Positions 7,367-15,627 of a stretch of 64,000 nucleotides of DNA are shown here, piece after piece. Numbering within the stretch: position 1 is the first letter of the stretch; each line of letters opens with the position of its first letter. The stretch is from the NCBI GenBank assembly GCA_018267275.1, contig JAFDYV010000001.1:62001-126000 (forward strand), read 5' to 3'. Below the pieces are notes generated by a model. It saw only the letters and a program-made list of their open reading frames with translations. It was not told the origin of the DNA and searched no databases. Source of the stretch: Bacteroidota bacterium. Lineage in GTDB: Bacteria; Bacteroidota; Bacteroidia; Cytophagales; Cyclobacteriaceae. The translations under genes and the position numbers were made by a program.

Positions 7367-8836
7367 ATGAACCAACAGAGTATTGCAAGATATGCTTTCA
7401 CAATAATTGCAGGACTTCTTGTTTGGTTAATTATTTATTTGGTAAGGCGTAAACTGGATAATCCTGACTTTGGGTTGGCATGGGGTGGAATTGCATTCAT
7501 CGGTTTCTTCGCATTACTTTTTATTTTCTTTAGCGGAGCTTCATGGGTTGGCCTTTACCTGGAGAGAGAAACCATTGATATAGATGCTACTTTTGACGCT
7601 GTCAAATCAGACACAATTATTGTGACAAAAGATGAATCAAGAATATACAAATGGAAACTGCAATGTTATTGGAATGACCCAAAAACAGGAAGACGAGTAA
7701 ATTTTACCAGCGACATATTTGAAGGAACTGAACTTTTCTATAACAGAAGCAAGATTAAGGTATCCGTTTATCCTGACAAGCCCGAAACTTTTTACACAGT
7801 CGATTTAACTTATCTCACAAGCACGCAGCAATCAGGAATCACATTAGTAAATAAAGATTTAATAGGTGAGGCTGATCGAAATTACAGAGTAGAAATTGAG
7901 AAAAGGCAAACGTATGAGAGTGACCAGCAACGAAGAAGAGAGGAGAGCCGAGGCCTGTCCGTGTTGCTCAACCGTTTGGTAGCCGCTGTAACGCTGCTCT
8001 TAGTTTTACTTGGACTTATATTGGGAGCCAGGATATACTGGCAAAATAGAACTTCTAAAAATAAAATTCGTGATTTCGAAAACACGACTAAGGAAATCAT
8101 GCAGAGAAAAGGATGGAACTTCTCCTTTGAACCAAATGAACTCCCTCCGAAAAGCTTATTAAATTTTCTACAACGGCCACCGGACACACCTTATCCATTC
8201 GGTTTTGCCTATGTAACCGGAATCATAGACAATGATTCATGGAAATTGACTGTGACGATTAATCCTCCATCTGCGAAAAGATATAATCAATCACATCAGG
8301 AGCACCTGTTGAGAAATTCGGATTACTCTCATCTGGTGATTCCCTTACAGTCGTTTTCAGACAATGCATTTTTTGCACTCATGGATATACCTGCCTTCTT
8401 CCCGGAGCATCTTAAATCTAAACTAAGTCAAACACAAATTACGGAAGAAACGAAATTCCTCACAAACATACCTTCTGATACTGATAAGACCATTTTCGGT
8501 CTATACATGCAACAACTATTTGAAAAACTTAATGGAAGAATTTATCGAACAAAACAAACACATCGATCAGGTGATTTCTATTCTAATAGACAATGGGTTA
8601 CTATCACAAGCGATGCCGATTTAGTTGCTTTCTTCACCAACTCAAGCCTAAAAGATCAATTAATTAGAATTGGTCAATCAGAAAAAGGCGGCTATGGAAT
8701 TTTGGTTTCTTCTGATGGTATAATGATTTCAACAATGCAAACAGTTTTAAATCCTGACGAAATTCAATCAATGGTAGACCTGGGTAGAATGATTAAGACC
8801 AACATAAAAAAATTGGAAATTCCACCTTCAAAATAA
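7367..8836 (+). CDS. Membrane protein with DUF3592-like domain
   Basis: This 489-residue protein has hydrophobic segments at about 8-25 and 37-62, then an extracytoplasmic domain at about 70-150 (YKWKLQCYWNDPKTGRRV, VSVYPDKPETFYTVDL) with the layout of DUF3592, and a third membrane segment near 205-225 (LVAAVTLLLVLLGLILGARIYW). The remaining 260 residues form a soluble C-terminal domain with no recognised family. A single DUF3592 domain between two helices is the usual form, so the large C-terminal extension is unusual. It lies 29 bases after the small gene before it. A second DUF3592-like protein is encoded about 4 kb downstream. Function unknown. Confidence 0.65.
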   Translation: MNQQSIARYAFTIIAGLLVWLIIYLVRRKLDNPDFGLAWGGIAFIGFFALLFIFFSGASWVGLYLERETIDIDATFDAVKSDTIIVTKDESRIYKWKLQCYWNDPKTGRRVNFTSDIFEGTELFYNRSKIKVSVYPDKPETFYTVDLTYLTSTQQSGITLVNKDLIGEADRNYRVEIEKRQTYESDQQRRREESRGLSVLLNRLVAAVTLLLVLLGLILGARIYWQNRTSKNKIRDFENTTKEIMQRKGWNFSFEPNELPPKSLLNFLQRPPDTPYPFGFAYVTGIIDNDSWKLTVTINPPSAKRYNQSHQEHLLRNSDYSHLVIPLQSFSDNAFFALMDIPAFFPEHLKSKLSQTQITEETKFLTNIPSDTDKTIFGLYMQQLFEKLNGRIYRTKQTHRSGDFYSNRQWVTITSDADLVAFFTNSSLKDQLIRIGQSEKGGYGILVSSDGIMISTMQTVLNPDEIQSMVDLGRMIKTNIKKLEIPPSK

Positions 8837-8865
8837 TGGCGGGATTTACCAAATAGATAATTATA

Positions 8866-9318
8866 ATGGATTCAATAACTAAGCCATTCTTTGCCAAAGA
8901 TCTCACCGAAACACTTCAGGATAAGGGTTACAAAGTTTCGTTTTCCTCGAATTTAGTTGAAAACCCTGATCCCCGAGAAGTAAACTATTACGAGCAATCA
9001 TCGATAAACATAAATGGCGATCGTTTTGATTTATGGAAAACGAGTGTCTTATTTATCGCTGAATTGGAGTTGCTTTGCTTTTTAAAGAACAGCGATAGTA
9101 AAAGCTGGCACTTTAAAATAACAATTGTCAACATTAGTTCCTTACAAATTGTATCATTACCTCCTGAATTTTTTTACGAGCATGAAGTTGAAATAATAGG
9201 CTCATCCAAAGACGCATTCTCGCTAAAGTTGGAGGACCAACTGGTTGAAATAAAGGTCGCAGATTTTCCTGAAGTAGAAGTGTATCGGCTAAAATATGAT
9301 TCAAATGCAAGCGGATAA
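8866..9318 (+). CDS. Hypothetical protein, 150 residues
   Basis: A 150-residue protein without signal peptide or membrane segment. It is acidic, with predicted strands throughout (SININGDRFDLWKTSVLFIAELELLCFL) and EVEIIGSSKDAFSLKLEDQLVEIKV near the end, suggesting a small beta-rich fold. No family was recognised. It sits 29 bases after the DUF3592-like gene and may be co-transcribed with it. Small acidic orphan proteins in such arrays are sometimes immunity proteins for toxins, but no toxin is visible nearby, so this remains speculation. Confidence 0.6.
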   Translation: MDSITKPFFAKDLTETLQDKGYKVSFSSNLVENPDPREVNYYEQSSININGDRFDLWKTSVLFIAELELLCFLKNSDSKSWHFKITIVNISSLQIVSLPPEFFYEHEVEIIGSSKDAFSLKLEDQLVEIKVADFPEVEVYRLKYDSNASG

Positions 9319-9450
9319 GATCAAACCTTTCATAGAGCCACCTCCAACCAAGACTCTGTTACATAGCTTCGTATTTTTGTTCCAGAGTAGTTTTCAACTT
9401 CGAACGATTATGACCTTAACACATACTCGGCTAACTGAAAATATAATCGC

Positions 9451-10023
9451 ATGAGTCTCGTCTCTCTAGTTTGTTTTTCGTTAGGCGTAGTTCTTTTATT
9501 TTTTATATGGAAAAAGGTAAGAAATTTTAAGTTTCAAGCAATTCTTCAATCGAACAAGCAAGTTGATGAAAAGCGAAGAGTTCAATACGAGGAGTATAGA
9601 AAAAAGGCATTAGAGATGACGGCTACTCAACTTGGAGTTGAGGATGAAAGTGGCACTGTAATCATTTACGGTGTAGTAATTGACTGGTGGGAATTAGGGG
9701 AAATTGCTACTGTTGTATCCTTTTGGTCAGGCGATTCAAGCGTTTATTATGGCACAGGCCCCTTTATTGATTCCGGACCCAAACATGACAACGTATTTGC
9801 TGCAGCCACGGAAGTAGTCAGTTTGGCGTATAATTATCTAAACAATGTTTCACTATGTGAGAAAACCCCATTAGCCAAACAAGGGGACGTAACTTTTTAT
9901 TTTATGACGAATAAGGGTAAGTTCTGTGCTTCAGAAGGAATTCAATCGATTAAAAATGAAAAGTCAATCTGGGGTGATCTTTATCATGCCTCCAAAAGAC
10001 TGGTTGTCGAATTGTGGAGATAA
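9451..10023 (+). CDS. Hypothetical protein with N-terminal membrane anchor
   Basis: This 190-residue protein starts with one hydrophobic segment (LVSLVCFSLGVVLLFFIW, 3-20) followed by basic residues, consistent with a single anchor and a cytoplasmic domain. The soluble part has YGVVIDWWELGEIATVVSFWSGDSSVYYGTGPFIDSGPKHD and looks like a compact alpha/beta domain. No family was recognised. It is isolated by gaps of about 130 bases on both sides, so it is probably transcribed on its own or weakly with neighbours. Confidence 0.6.
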   Translation: MSLVSLVCFSLGVVLLFFIWKKVRNFKFQAILQSNKQVDEKRRVQYEEYRKKALEMTATQLGVEDESGTVIIYGVVIDWWELGEIATVVSFWSGDSSVYYGTGPFIDSGPKHDNVFAAATEVVSLAYNYLNNVSLCEKTPLAKQGDVTFYFMTNKGKFCASEGIQSIKNEKSIWGDLYHASKRLVVELWR

Positions 10024-10149
10024 ATCCGTAAGTCTTTATAAATTGACGTATCAATTAAAGTGAAATCATAGGATTTAATCTGGAACTGGCAGGACTAAAT
10101 CATAGAACTTCATGAAGGATTTCAGCCAAAGTAGTAATCTCGTTCAATT

Positions 10150-11097
10150 ATGAAAAAAAACTGGTCATATCGAGCTGCTGTTATTTTGGCCGTTGGCGGC
10201 TTTCTACTGTTAGTTATTAGTGCACTTTGGGTTTTTTTGCAGCCTTTTGATCCAACTCTTTTAGAAAAATACGGAAGCTTTACCGGTGGATTTATTGGGT
10301 CTATCTTTTCCCTGGCAGGGTTCCTACTTCTCTTTGAAGCTATCGTCCTTCAACAGAAACTTTTCGAAAAGCAACAATTTGAAAGTAAGTTCTTCGACTT
10401 ATTGAAAATCCACCGCGATAATGTAAGTGAGTTGAAAAAGCGCATCCCCATCAAAGGTGATAAATACGAGGAAGGCAGAAGAGTATTTGTGCTCATGCGC
10501 AAGGAGTTTGGTGAAATACTGGATATTATTAAAAAGGAACAGCCAACAACTAACGTATCGATCAACGAAAAGGAAAGCGTAAACTTAGCTTACCTGATCT
10601 TTTTTTATGGCGTCAGCGAAACCCTGTTCAATAAAGGTCAAAACCAGACTTCCATGCTTCGAGAAAAACTGAGACAATCCTCCTACTCTCCGGTGCTGGT
10701 TGAACATGTTATCCACTCGTGCTGCCAATGCCTGGACGAGGAAGGTAAGTATATTCGATTCAATGGAAATCATCTTCGGTTAGGCCACTATTTCCGTCAT
10801 CTATTTCAAACTGTCAAGTTTGTTGATCAATCGCAAATACTGAAGGAGGAAGAAAAGTATTTTTACCTCAAAACACTGCGGGCACAACTATCGGCACATG
10901 AACAATTAATTCTCTTTTACAGTGTTATATCAGATATTGGAAATGCCTGGCTCTCTCCTATCAATTACATATCGCGCTATCGGCTTATCAAAAACGTGCC
11001 GCTTGAAAGTGGATTTACTTATGGCGTTGATCCGGGAAGATATTTTCAAATTAAATATGAAGAAGAGGGAAATGCTTTGAGATCAACGATCGATTGA
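10150..11097 (+). CDS. Putative phage abortive infection protein (AbiC family)
   Basis: This 315-residue protein has the features of the putative AbiC family. Two N-terminal membrane helices (about 8-32 and 43-68) enclose the GSFTGGFIGSIFSLAGFL segment, followed by QQKLFEKQQFESKFFDLL, a long helical cytoplasmic region, LGHYFRHLFQTVKFV (211-225) and TLRAQLSAHEQLILFY (242-257). The last two blocks are the family's most recognisable signature. AbiC-type proteins were named from lactococcal plasmids that stop phage growth by killing the infected cell; the biochemical mechanism is unknown. The gene stands alone, 127 bases after its neighbour, in the AT-rich accessory run, which fits a defence role. 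Confidence 0.75.
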   Translation: MKKNWSYRAAVILAVGGFLLLVISALWVFLQPFDPTLLEKYGSFTGGFIGSIFSLAGFLLLFEAIVLQQKLFEKQQFESKFFDLLKIHRDNVSELKKRIPIKGDKYEEGRRVFVLMRKEFGEILDIIKKEQPTTNVSINEKESVNLAYLIFFYGVSETLFNKGQNQTSMLREKLRQSSYSPVLVEHVIHSCCQCLDEEGKYIRFNGNHLRLGHYFRHLFQTVKFVDQSQILKEEEKYFYLKTLRAQLSAHEQLILFYSVISDIGNAWLSPINYISRYRLIKNVPLESGFTYGVDPGRYFQIKYEEEGNALRSTID

Positions 11098-11185
11098 ACT
11101 TGAAATAATCTTCCATAACGTAGAGTAGACCATAAGACGTTAAAGTATATGGGAGATCCGATGATCATTTTCAAAGACTCGTATT

Positions 11186-12388
11186 ATGAAACAAGAGATT
11201 TCGGCCATCATCGATCAATTAAAAGCCAACGGAAGATGGTCAGACGCAGCATCTCGTCTTGAGCTGTACTGGATGAATGGTTGGGTGCAATACTCCAGCC
11301 CACAATGTGGAATAAATTTCAGTTCTGCCGATACCCTTTCCAAGTGGTTGACTCACAACCCCATTGAGGATAATCATAGTGAGGAAGTTAAGACACCAGA
11401 CGAACAAGCTTTCATGGCTTCCATGGATGCAAGCTCACAACACGGATTTCGTCCTGACCTGAAGGAGTTCAAAATTTATTACAAGGAGATCAATCAAATA
11501 AGTTCATGGGATAATCACCATTATGAAATAAACAGTAATGGAGTAACAGAAACATGGATGGATTTTTTTGATAGGGATGCTCCGCCCAAACAGCAAATCA
11601 AGCATTTTTCATTTCATGAGTACCTTCAAGAAGGCACTAACTATGGAATGAAGAAATACCTTGAGGTAGAGGGCCTCGTCTCAGTCAATCCTCCCAACGG
11701 TAAATCCAATGTTGTGATTACTTATAGCGCGGATTTATCGCAGGCAGATAACTTGCTCATGGAAGTTTTCGAGAAAACAATCTATAAACTAGCACGTAAA
11801 AAACCACCTCCAAATTATTGGAATAACTTAAGGCAACACTATCGGGAAAGCAGCAGGCATTACCATAATCTGGTACACATAGCAAATGTATACAACACAT
11901 TGTTGCCGTTCAGAAAGAACGTGAGCGATTGGATTATACTAACGATTGCCGTATTCTATCATGATGTGGTATATGATCCTCTAAAGAAAGACAACGAGGA
12001 AGAAAGTGCCAGGACAGCCAGAGAGGTTTTAACGCGATTAAAAACTAGCCCTAATCGAATTGCGAAATGTGTTAACCATATTTTAGCCACAAAACATCAT
12101 GAACGGACGAAGGATTATGATACTAACCTATTAATCGATGCTGATCTTTCGATTCTTGGATCGCCACCAGCCGTTTACAAAAAATATACAAAAGATATTC
12201 GTAAAGAATATGGTGTCTATTCTGATGCTGAGTTTTTTCCGGGTAGGAAAGCAGCACTGGAAAAATTTCTACAGCGAGAGACCATTTATTGGACATCTGA
12301 GTTCAAAGACTTGGAGATAAAAGCCCGAGCAAACTTGAATAATGAGATCTTGGAAATAACGCTTAACTCATCTCAATATGCAAATTAA
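11186..12388 (+). CDS. HD-superfamily phosphohydrolase with unique N-terminal half
   Basis: Residues about 200-390 match a small HD metal-dependent phosphohydrolase group. The motifs are RHYHNLVHI (224-232), AVFYHDVVYDP (255-265) with the metal-binding His-Asp pair at 259-260, NEEESA (270-275), TKHHE (302-306), IDADLSILG (317-325) and ARANLNNEI near the end. These enzymes are thought to hydrolyse nucleotide or phospho-ester substrates, but the substrate is unknown. The first 200 residues are not part of that group: they hold a polar helical segment and a strand-rich stretch and were not recognised. The next gene begins inside the last 11 bases, so the two are translationally coupled. The gene follows the AbiC-like gene by 88 bases. 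Confidence 0.75.
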   Translation: MKQEISAIIDQLKANGRWSDAASRLELYWMNGWVQYSSPQCGINFSSADTLSKWLTHNPIEDNHSEEVKTPDEQAFMASMDASSQHGFRPDLKEFKIYYKEINQISSWDNHHYEINSNGVTETWMDFFDRDAPPKQQIKHFSFHEYLQEGTNYGMKKYLEVEGLVSVNPPNGKSNVVITYSADLSQADNLLMEVFEKTIYKLARKKPPPNYWNNLRQHYRESSRHYHNLVHIANVYNTLLPFRKNVSDWIILTIAVFYHDVVYDPLKKDNEEESARTAREVLTRLKTSPNRIAKCVNHILATKHHERTKDYDTNLLIDADLSILGSPPAVYKKYTKDIRKEYGVYSDAEFFPGRKAALEKFLQRETIYWTSEFKDLEIKARANLNNEILEITLNSSQYAN

Positions 12389-12806
12389 GTTTGAATTCTT
12401 AGTTGTCGAGACAGCAGTAAGCATTGACAGGATTAATTTCCTTTGCACCCCCGCTCCTGCATTTTATGATAACCTGCTCTCAGCCTTTTGCTCGATAAAT
12501 GCGGAGTTTTCAGATTTGAATGCGTCCAATGGCGACTCCACCAAATTGATGGCTACGGATATTGGCTTTTTTGAGTTGGAGACCAGCGACAATTCGCCTT
12601 ACCTGTATGCAACAGACATGGATTCAGATATTGCGTTTATTAGACAATTACTCCTTCAATCGGATAGTTTTACAGAAGTAAAAATTAGTACTCAAGACAG
12701 CACTAGCAACCAGAAGTCGAATACTGAGGCCTTTGATGACGGTCGCAACCCATTAGATGAGGACGGCTTTTGGGGTCTAACAGGAGAGTATATCGGCCCC
12801 CCATAA
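12378..12806 (+). CDS. Hypothetical protein coupled to the HD hydrolase
   Basis: A 142-residue acidic protein whose start codon lies inside the end of the HD gene in another frame, indicating coupled translation and a probable functional pair. It begins MQIKFEFLVVETAV and has a helical middle with many Asp and Ser, then a C-terminal tail with DGRNPLDEDGFWGLTGEYIGPP. No membrane segment, signal or known motif was found. It could regulate or inhibit the hydrolase, but this is an inference from gene arrangement only. Confidence 0.6.
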   Translation: MQIKFEFLVVETAVSIDRINFLCTPAPAFYDNLLSAFCSINAEFSDLNASNGDSTKLMATDIGFFELETSDNSPYLYATDMDSDIAFIRQLLLQSDSFTEVKISTQDSTSNQKSNTEAFDDGRNPLDEDGFWGLTGEYIGPP

Positions 12807-12844
12807 TGCCGAAGAAATAAATTAGTGGTGATTTTTTCAAAAAT

Positions 12845-12872
12845 AGATCAAATTAGATTTTAAGCTTGATCT
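12845..12872 (+). terminator. Weak inverted repeat after the HD/142-residue pair
   Basis: AGATCAA and TTGATCT, 14 bases apart, form a 7-base-pair stem 39 bases after the last stop codon. The stem is AT-rich and the following run is CTTTGTTC rather than a clean T tract, so termination would be weak at best. The rest of the 240-base gap up to the next gene shows nothing recognisable. Confidence 0.25.
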
Positions 12873-13046
12873 TTGTTCAAGTGCATCCATGCTTGGTCTT
12901 TCAGTTGTTTACTGCCTGATCTGCATGTATGTTCAAAACGAATACCGAATCAATAAGATTTAATCATAAACTTCTTAATTTCAAATTCAATAAATAAGTC
13001 CCCAAGAATGGGTTGCAGGATTGACTCTCGATAAAGCTTTCAAATA

Positions 13047-13445
13047 ATGATTAACAAGATCGGAATCAAGATTTTATTGGTTATCGGGATTGCTATAGCC
13101 GGAGCTGGATTGTATTTCGGCTATAACAATTTCCAAAAGACTTTAACCTATGAAGAAACCGAAGGAATAATCACTGGTTTTCACCAGCACTCAAATAACG
13201 CTAAAAAGTCTTATCCCAATGTTACCTTCTGCTACAAAGGAGACACTGTTTTCAGTAAAATTGATTACTACTCATCTGATATGACAATCGGTCAGGCTGT
13301 TGTTGTGGTTTTTCCCGCGGACAATCCCCTGAGTGCCGAAATAAAATCCTCGTTTTTATTTGTCCCTCTTTTCTTGCTTTTCTTTTCGCTATTTTTCATT
13401 GTTCCCAATACTCTCATTAAAATTGAGAGACAAAAACTTGGATGA
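13047..13445 (+). CDS. DUF3592-like membrane protein
   Basis: This 132-residue protein has the classic DUF3592 arrangement. A first helix (IKILLVIGIAIAGAGLYFGY) is followed by an extracytoplasmic beta domain with TEGIITGFHQH, YPNVTFCYKGDTVFSK and VVVVFPADNPLSAEI, and a second helix (FLFVPLFLLFFSLFFIV). DUF3592 proteins occur across bacteria, often near polymorphic toxin or accessory genes, and have no known function. It is the second member in this region; the other has a large C-terminal extension. It stands 240 bases after the previous gene and 47 bases before the next. Confidence 0.65.
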   Translation: MINKIGIKILLVIGIAIAGAGLYFGYNNFQKTLTYEETEGIITGFHQHSNNAKKSYPNVTFCYKGDTVFSKIDYYSSDMTIGQAVVVVFPADNPLSAEIKSSFLFVPLFLLFFSLFFIVPNTLIKIERQKLG

Positions 13446-13492
13446 AAAGTAACGAAAACTAATAATGGCAAATAAATACCCCAAGTAATGAT

Positions 13493-13699
13493 ATGGAAAA
13501 AACAGATTGGCGTTTCGGAACTGGAATTACTCTTCTCATTCTTGGGCTATTTGTTTGGATCATTCCTCCAATAGCTCTGCTGATGATTATTTTAGGTTCT
13601 ATTTTAGTCTTAGCATCTAAAAAGCAATGGGGTGTCAAACTACTTTCGGTTTTGTTGCCACCTGTTCTTTGGTATATTCTTTTAACCTATTATTACTAG
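13493..13699 (+). CDS. Small integral membrane protein, 68 residues
   Basis: Almost the whole protein is hydrophobic: a first helix (FGTGITLLILGLFVWIIPPIALLMIILGSILVLA) long enough for two short passes with a Pro-Pro turn, then a third (LLSVLLPPVLWYILLTYYY). Only the ends carry charges. No family was recognised. It ends 20 bases before the start chosen for the next membrane protein, so the two may be expressed together. Confidence 0.55.
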   Translation: MEKTDWRFGTGITLLILGLFVWIIPPIALLMIILGSILVLASKKQWGVKLLSVLLPPVLWYILLTYYY

Positions 13700-13719
13700 A
13701 TCGATACTTTAATGCAACT

Positions 13720-14676
13720 ATGAGTTCAAATACGCCAGTCAACCAAAGGAGCTTTTTTAACAGCCTTGTTGCTGATGGTCGCCCTCTACTCAGTTTCACC
13801 GGGATTATCTTGATCTTATCTGGTTTATTTGCCATAACCCAATCCCTCACCGGGCACTTTCTTCCGCACGATGCATCCTACTTGAGTTTAGATGCTCAAC
13901 AATTAAGTAAATACAATAACGGCACGATAACCAATTTTATGTTTCACGACCGTGTCTCATTTGGCGGTAGTATCATGGCGGTTGGTTTATTGTACTTGTG
14001 GCTGACTGAATTCCCGTTGAAAAACAAAGAGCCATGGGCATGGTACCTGTTTCTGTTTTCGGGTACGTTGGGTTTTGGTAGTTTCTTGACGTACCTCGGC
14101 TATGGCTATTTTGATAGTTGGCATGGAATCGCGACACTACTGTTACTTCCGTTTTTCATTTTAGGGATAGTACGATCTTTTTCACTAATAAAAGAAAAAG
14201 CATCTTTAAAAGACATTTTTCTAACTTCAGAAAAGTTAGAACTACGAACGAAGCAGGGCGTTGGCAGAGCAATGCTACTATTTACATCTATAGGGCTTTT
14301 CTTGGGTGGTACAACGATAATGGTTGTCGGCATGACCACCGTTTTTGTGCCGCAAGATCTAGAGTACATGAAGATAACAGTGTGTGGACTTGACGACATT
14401 AACCCTAAGCTGAAACCACTCATTGCGCACGACCGTGCCGGTTTCGGTGGTGGCCTTGCTACCATCGGCTTGCTTTATTTTTTTATGCTGAAACGCTCTG
14501 TACTATCGACAAGTCTATGGCAAGTGGTAGCACTTTCCATGTTCATTGGATTTTCTTCAGCCATCGGTGTTCATTACGTTATCGGTTATACCGACCTTTT
14601 CCATCTACTACCTGCTTATGCCGGGGCAATCATTGCTTTATTGGGCTTAGTTTTTACCCGTTCAGGTCCGAATTAG
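13720..14676 (+). CDS. Polytopic membrane protein with internal duplication
   Basis: About eight hydrophobic helices are visible in 318 residues. Two halves repeat the same pattern: a helix pair, a loop beginning FLPHD or FVPQD, then HDRVSFGGSIMAVGLLYL in the first half and HDRAGFGGGLATIGLLYF in the second, then GYFDSWHG or GYTDLFHL near the end of each half. The repeated His-Asp-Arg and the Gly-Tyr-x-Asp-x-x-His could form a paired polar or metal site within the membrane. The open frame extends upstream into the previous gene, but the ATG at 13720 gives the natural start just before the first helix. Function not recognised; a quinone- or proton-related role would be a guess. Confidence 0.65.
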   Translation: MSSNTPVNQRSFFNSLVADGRPLLSFTGIILILSGLFAITQSLTGHFLPHDASYLSLDAQQLSKYNNGTITNFMFHDRVSFGGSIMAVGLLYLWLTEFPLKNKEPWAWYLFLFSGTLGFGSFLTYLGYGYFDSWHGIATLLLLPFFILGIVRSFSLIKEKASLKDIFLTSEKLELRTKQGVGRAMLLFTSIGLFLGGTTIMVVGMTTVFVPQDLEYMKITVCGLDDINPKLKPLIAHDRAGFGGGLATIGLLYFFMLKRSVLSTSLWQVVALSMFIGFSSAIGVHYVIGYTDLFHLLPAYAGAIIALLGLVFTRSGPN

Positions 14677-14718
14677 GCTTCACTATGTGCATTCATATCT
14701 TAAAATAACCTCATTTCA

Positions 14719-15603
14719 ATGAAAATCGTAATAGCAGGTGGTACAGGGTTTATCGGTCAATACTTCAAAGAAGCGTTCCAAAAATCAGGTCACATAGTTT
14801 CAGTTATTGGTCGGAAGCAAGGCAGTATACCATGGGAAGACGAACTTAAAATAATCGATGCACTCAATGGGTCCGAAATGCTTATCAATCTGGCCGGGAA
14901 GTCCGTTAACTGCCGTTATACCGAACAAAACAAAAGGTACATCCTTACTTCCAGAACAGAAACAACAAAGGCACTAGGTAAAGCCTTGTTGAAATGTAAA
15001 AATCCTCCATCACTTTGGATCAATTCCAGTACCGCCACCATTTATCGTCATGCAGAAGATCGACCGATGACAGAAATCAATGGGGAAATTGGATCTGGCT
15101 TCTCTGTCAATATCGCTAAAGCCTGGGAAGAATCATTCTTCTCATTCAACTTAACAGAAACCAGGCAAGTGGTTCTGCGAATCGCCATTGTGCTGGGTAA
15201 AAATGGCGGTGTGATGCGGCCTTTGCAGAATTTGGTTCGATTCGGTTTAGGCGGTAAGCAAGGAAGTGGCAAGCAAAAATTCAGTTGGATACACATTGAA
15301 GATCTTTTGAATATTGTGCTGTTTGTTCAAACCCATCGAGAAATAATAGGGGTGATAAACTGCTCCTCTCCCAACCCTGTCGATAATGAAACCTTGATGA
15401 GAACCTTCAGGAAAGTTATGAATACTAGAATTGGAATTCCCCAACAAACTTGGATGCTTAAAATTGGCGCAATTCTGATTGGAACCGAACCCGAATTAAT
15501 ATTAAAGAGTAGATGGGTATTGCCCGATAGGCTTCTGCAGGAGGGATTTAGTTTTAAGCATCCAGTGATTGACGAGGCCTTGAGTGATCTTTTAAAATCA
15601 TAG
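14719..15603 (+). CDS. TIGR01777-type NAD(P)-dependent epimerase (YfcH/SDR39U1 family)
   Basis: This 294-residue protein is an extended short-chain dehydrogenase. It begins MKIVIAGGTGFIGQYF with the Gly-rich NAD(P)-binding loop and has the family blocks LINLAGKSVNCRYTE, INSSTATIYRH, KAWEESF, LRIAIVLGKNGGVMRPL, FSWIHIEDL and NCSSPNPV, ending with a short C-terminal substrate domain. Length and motifs match YfcH-like proteins, whose substrate is unknown; in some genomes the family accompanies membrane or redox functions. The gene is 42 bases after the duplicated membrane protein and is the last of the + strand accessory run. The reading is confident at family level. Confidence 0.9.
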   Translation: MKIVIAGGTGFIGQYFKEAFQKSGHIVSVIGRKQGSIPWEDELKIIDALNGSEMLINLAGKSVNCRYTEQNKRYILTSRTETTKALGKALLKCKNPPSLWINSSTATIYRHAEDRPMTEINGEIGSGFSVNIAKAWEESFFSFNLTETRQVVLRIAIVLGKNGGVMRPLQNLVRFGLGGKQGSGKQKFSWIHIEDLLNIVLFVQTHREIIGVINCSSPNPVDNETLMRTFRKVMNTRIGIPQQTWMLKIGAILIGTEPELILKSRWVLPDRLLQEGFSFKHPVIDEALSDLLKS

Positions 15604-15627
15604 CCATCCTCGATCATTTCGGTATGC

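Noticed and set aside
5202..15603. A possible integron-like cassette array, because many short genes point the same way
   Set aside because: The gaps vary from 2 to 240 bases, share no attC-like inverted motif that could be found by eye, and no integrase is present.
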